Part shown: positions 5,571 to 6,662 of the stretch, in pieces
Position numbering within the stretch: position 1 is the first letter of the stretch
Layout: every line of letters begins with the position of its first letter
Source of the DNA: an uncultured Bacilli bacterium
GTDB lineage: Bacteria; Bacillota_I; Bacilli_A; RF39; UBA660
DNA length: 6,662 bases
Assembly (NCBI GenBank): GCA_947625315.1
Contig: CANQOE010000072.1
Span: 1-6,662 of the forward strand
Direction: 5' to 3'
The notes under the pieces: generated by a model
Databases searched by the model: none
What the model saw: the letters and a program-made list of their open reading frames with translations, nothing else
What the model was told of the DNA's origin: nothing
Position numbers and translations under genes: made by a program

Positions 5571-5584
5571 TTATTTTAAAATAA
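5571..5584. repeat. 14-bp perfect palindrome upstream of the small gene's promoter
   Basis: TTATTTTAAAATAA reads the same on both strands and ends five bases upstream of the -35 box of the small gene. It could be an operator, but AT-only palindromes arise easily in DNA of this composition. Confidence 0.4.
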
Positions 5585-5647
5585 CTTCTTAATACTAATC
5601 TTTTTAAGTAATTATAACAATATTAAATGATTATAAATTTTTTTATT

Positions 5648-6463
5648 TTATCGATTATAAGTCCAATATCTTTTTAATAATCTATTAGATTCTTTTTCAA
5701 ACTTTTTAGGTTTTAATATTAATTCTCCTTTTGCAAGAATGATATCTTCAATACTATTATTTAAAACATTACCATAATTATATAAATTTTCTTGATTTTT
5801 AATTGAAGCATCACATTCGGTAACTATTCCATTGGGGTTAATTGTTACTAAAGGACCAATATTACATAATCCGTTTTCTCTATTGAATTTCTTATTTTTA
5901 TCTACATATGTTATTAGGGGTCTTATTGGTCTTAAAGGAACTGTTAATTTTTCATCTAAATTTATAGCAAAACCTTCTCTAAATAATTTTTGTTTAGTAT
6001 TTCTATAACCATAAAAATATTTACTTTCTTGGTATTTTTGTAAATTTTCTAAAAATTCTTTTTGAATTTTTAATTTAGAAATTTCGTCTAAATGATATTT
6101 ATCTAAAGATATGGCAAGTAAAGCATTAACACTTTTACTACCTATATATCTATTTATTTCTTCTAATAATTCTAATAATCTTTTAGAATATATTGTTCCG
6201 TTTATGGTAATAGTAAATTCGTCTATTGGTATATGTTTTTCTATTACATAACTTATTATTTTTTCTAATCTATCTAAAGAAAGAGTGGGTTCTCCACCAT
6301 TTATGGCAAGATTACCAATGCCTTGAATTTGATTTAATGTAGCCTCTATTACTTTATCAGACATACAATCATTGTTTTTTTCACCTCTTAAACAATGAGA
6401 ACAATTTAAATTGCATTTATTAGTAATTATTAATGCTAAATTTTGAATATAACATTTCCTCAT
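5648..6463 (-). CDS. Radical SAM enzyme with a reduced SPASM/Twitch-like C-terminus
   Basis: A 271-residue radical SAM protein. The 4Fe-4S/SAM motif is CNLNCSHC (Cys17, Cys21, Cys24), preceded by the strand LALIITNK, and the SAM-binding GGEPTL is at 56-61. TITINGT (84-90) and LLAISLDKYH (115-124) are the expected barrel strands. Near the C-terminus GLCNIGPLVTINPNGIVTEC (198-217) holds just two further cysteines (200, 217), followed by YGNVLNNSIEDI, the usual SPASM/Twitch ending. A full auxiliary cluster set needs more cysteines, so at most a single, incomplete site is present. Such enzymes often modify peptides or act as maturases; the substrate is not evident. The start is ATG 6463, with AGGAG seven bases upstream and an extended -10 promoter at 6489-6517. 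The frame stays open to a TTG at 6547, but that lies upstream of the promoter and is not a credible start. No terminator is seen after the stop. Confidence 0.88.
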   Translation of the reverse strand: MRKCYIQNLALIITNKCNLNCSHCLRGEKNNDCMSDKVIEATLNQIQGIGNLAINGGEPTLSLDRLEKIISYVIEKHIPIDEFTITINGTIYSKRLLELLEEINRYIGSKSVNALLAISLDKYHLDEISKLKIQKEFLENLQKYQESKYFYGYRNTKQKLFREGFAINLDEKLTVPLRPIRPLITYVDKNKKFNRENGLCNIGPLVTINPNGIVTECDASIKNQENLYNYGNVLNNSIEDIILAKGELILKPKKFEKESNRLLKRYWTYNR

Positions 6464-6470
6464 AATACTT

Positions 6471-6475
6471 CTCCT
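6471..6475 (-). promoter_or_regulatory. Ribosome binding site that fixes the radical SAM start
   Basis: AGGAG, then seven bases, then ATG at 6463. No comparable site precedes the TTG at 6547, so the 28-residue upstream extension of the frame is rejected. Confidence 0.85.
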
Positions 6476-6488
6476 AAAATTAAGATGT

Positions 6489-6517
6489 ATTATAACATAA
6501 CCTAAAGAATTTGTAAA
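6489..6517 (-). promoter_or_regulatory. Promoter of the radical SAM gene
   Basis: TTTACA (6512-6517), 17-bp spacer, perfect TATAAT (6489-6494) with an extended TGT. The predicted start is near 6482, giving a leader of about 19 nt. Confidence 0.85.
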
Positions 6518-6573
6518 GTTGCCATAGACATTAGGTCGTGTTTTCAAACTATGGGTGTAAATAAAAAATAAAC

Positions 6574-6602
6574 TTGCTAATCATATATTTTTATGCTATA
6601 AT
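6574..6602 (+). promoter_or_regulatory. Outward-facing promoter at the right edge
   Basis: TTGCTA (6574-6579), 17-bp spacer, perfect TATAAT (6597-6602) with an extended TGC. It is divergent from the radical SAM promoter and drives a transcript leaving the window at 6662. Confidence 0.8.
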
Positions 6603-6662
6603 GAATGTGTCAAGGAAACTTGCATAAAATAAAAAAGGATATACTTAACTTTCGCGTGGTTA
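6603..6662 (+). other. Start of an unidentified rightward transcript
   Basis: About 55 transcribed bases are visible. They begin with a compact hairpin, CAAG-GAAA-CTTG (6611-6622), extended by TG/CA with one bulged T, right at the predicted 5' end. An A-rich stretch with AAAAAAGG (6631-6638) follows, then ACTTAACTTTCGCGTGGTTA. No convincing start codon lies at a suitable distance after the AAGG, so this is either a leader of a gene further right or a non-coding RNA. It is too short to identify. Confidence 0.45.

Noticed and set aside
6464..6547. 28-residue N-terminal extension of the radical SAM protein from TTG 6547
   Set aside because: It contains the gene's own promoter and leader; the ATG at 6463 has an ideal ribosome binding site.
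5041..6579. 12-bp match ATAAACTTGCTA between the tRNA promoter and the right-edge promoter
   Set aside because: It falls at different promoter positions (-10 region in one, -35 in the other) and is short for AT-rich DNA.
1..6662. CRISPR array, transposase or insertion sequence
   Set aside because: No regularly spaced repeats, no transposase-like frame and no terminal inverted repeats were found.

Overview
The window comes from a low-GC Gram-positive bacterium, most likely a spore-forming or formerly spore-forming member of the Bacilli or a related gut lineage. The evidence is strongly AT-rich DNA, AGGAG-type ribosome binding sites, near-consensus sigma-A promoters (many with extended TGn -10 boxes), a tRNA with encoded CCA, a CotD-like spore coat protein, and a Gram-positive type IV secretion gene set. 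TGA ends the PrgI gene and tryptophan is written TGG, so nothing suggests a mycoplasma-type code. The species cannot be fixed from this sequence.

All protein genes lie on the minus strand. Read in the direction of transcription from the right edge they are: a radical SAM enzyme (6463-5648); an unrecognised 79-residue protein (5513-5274) whose frame may continue after a one-base slip in an A7 run; undecaprenyl diphosphate synthase uppS (4988-4293); a VirD4/TraG coupling ATPase (4230-2053); a CotD-like Cys/His-rich coat protein (1951-1616); a PrgI-family membrane protein (1537-1229); a TrsD-like protein (1242-688 with a 14-bp overlap); and the N-terminal third of a VirB4/TraE ATPase (686 to the left edge). 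A tRNA-Thr(GGT) gene (5065-5138) is on the plus strand, and a plus-strand promoter near the right edge fires out of the window.

The left 4.2 kb is the transfer block: coupling protein, PrgI/VirB3-like protein, TrsD-like protein and VirB4 ATPase form the cytoplasmic-membrane core of a Gram-positive type IV secretion system. It is divided into separate transcription units. virD4 has its own promoter and intrinsic terminator, the coat-like gene has a probable promoter and a terminator, and prgI-trsD-virB4 starts from its own strong promoter immediately after that terminator. No relaxase, integrase, lytic transglycosylase or VirB6 is inside the window, so whether this is an integrated conjugative element or a resident secretion system cannot be decided here.

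The most notable points are: (1) a spore-coat-type gene placed between the coupling ATPase and the rest of the transfer genes; (2) an 18-bp perfect sequence plus a shared 7-bp block at the same promoter position in front of prgI and in front of the unrecognised small gene, suggesting shared control or ancestry; (3) a second-frame extension of that small gene that ends exactly at its terminator; (4) a radical SAM enzyme with a reduced C-terminal cysteine set and no evident substrate; (5) an outgoing transcript at the right edge that would begin with a GNRA-capped hairpin.
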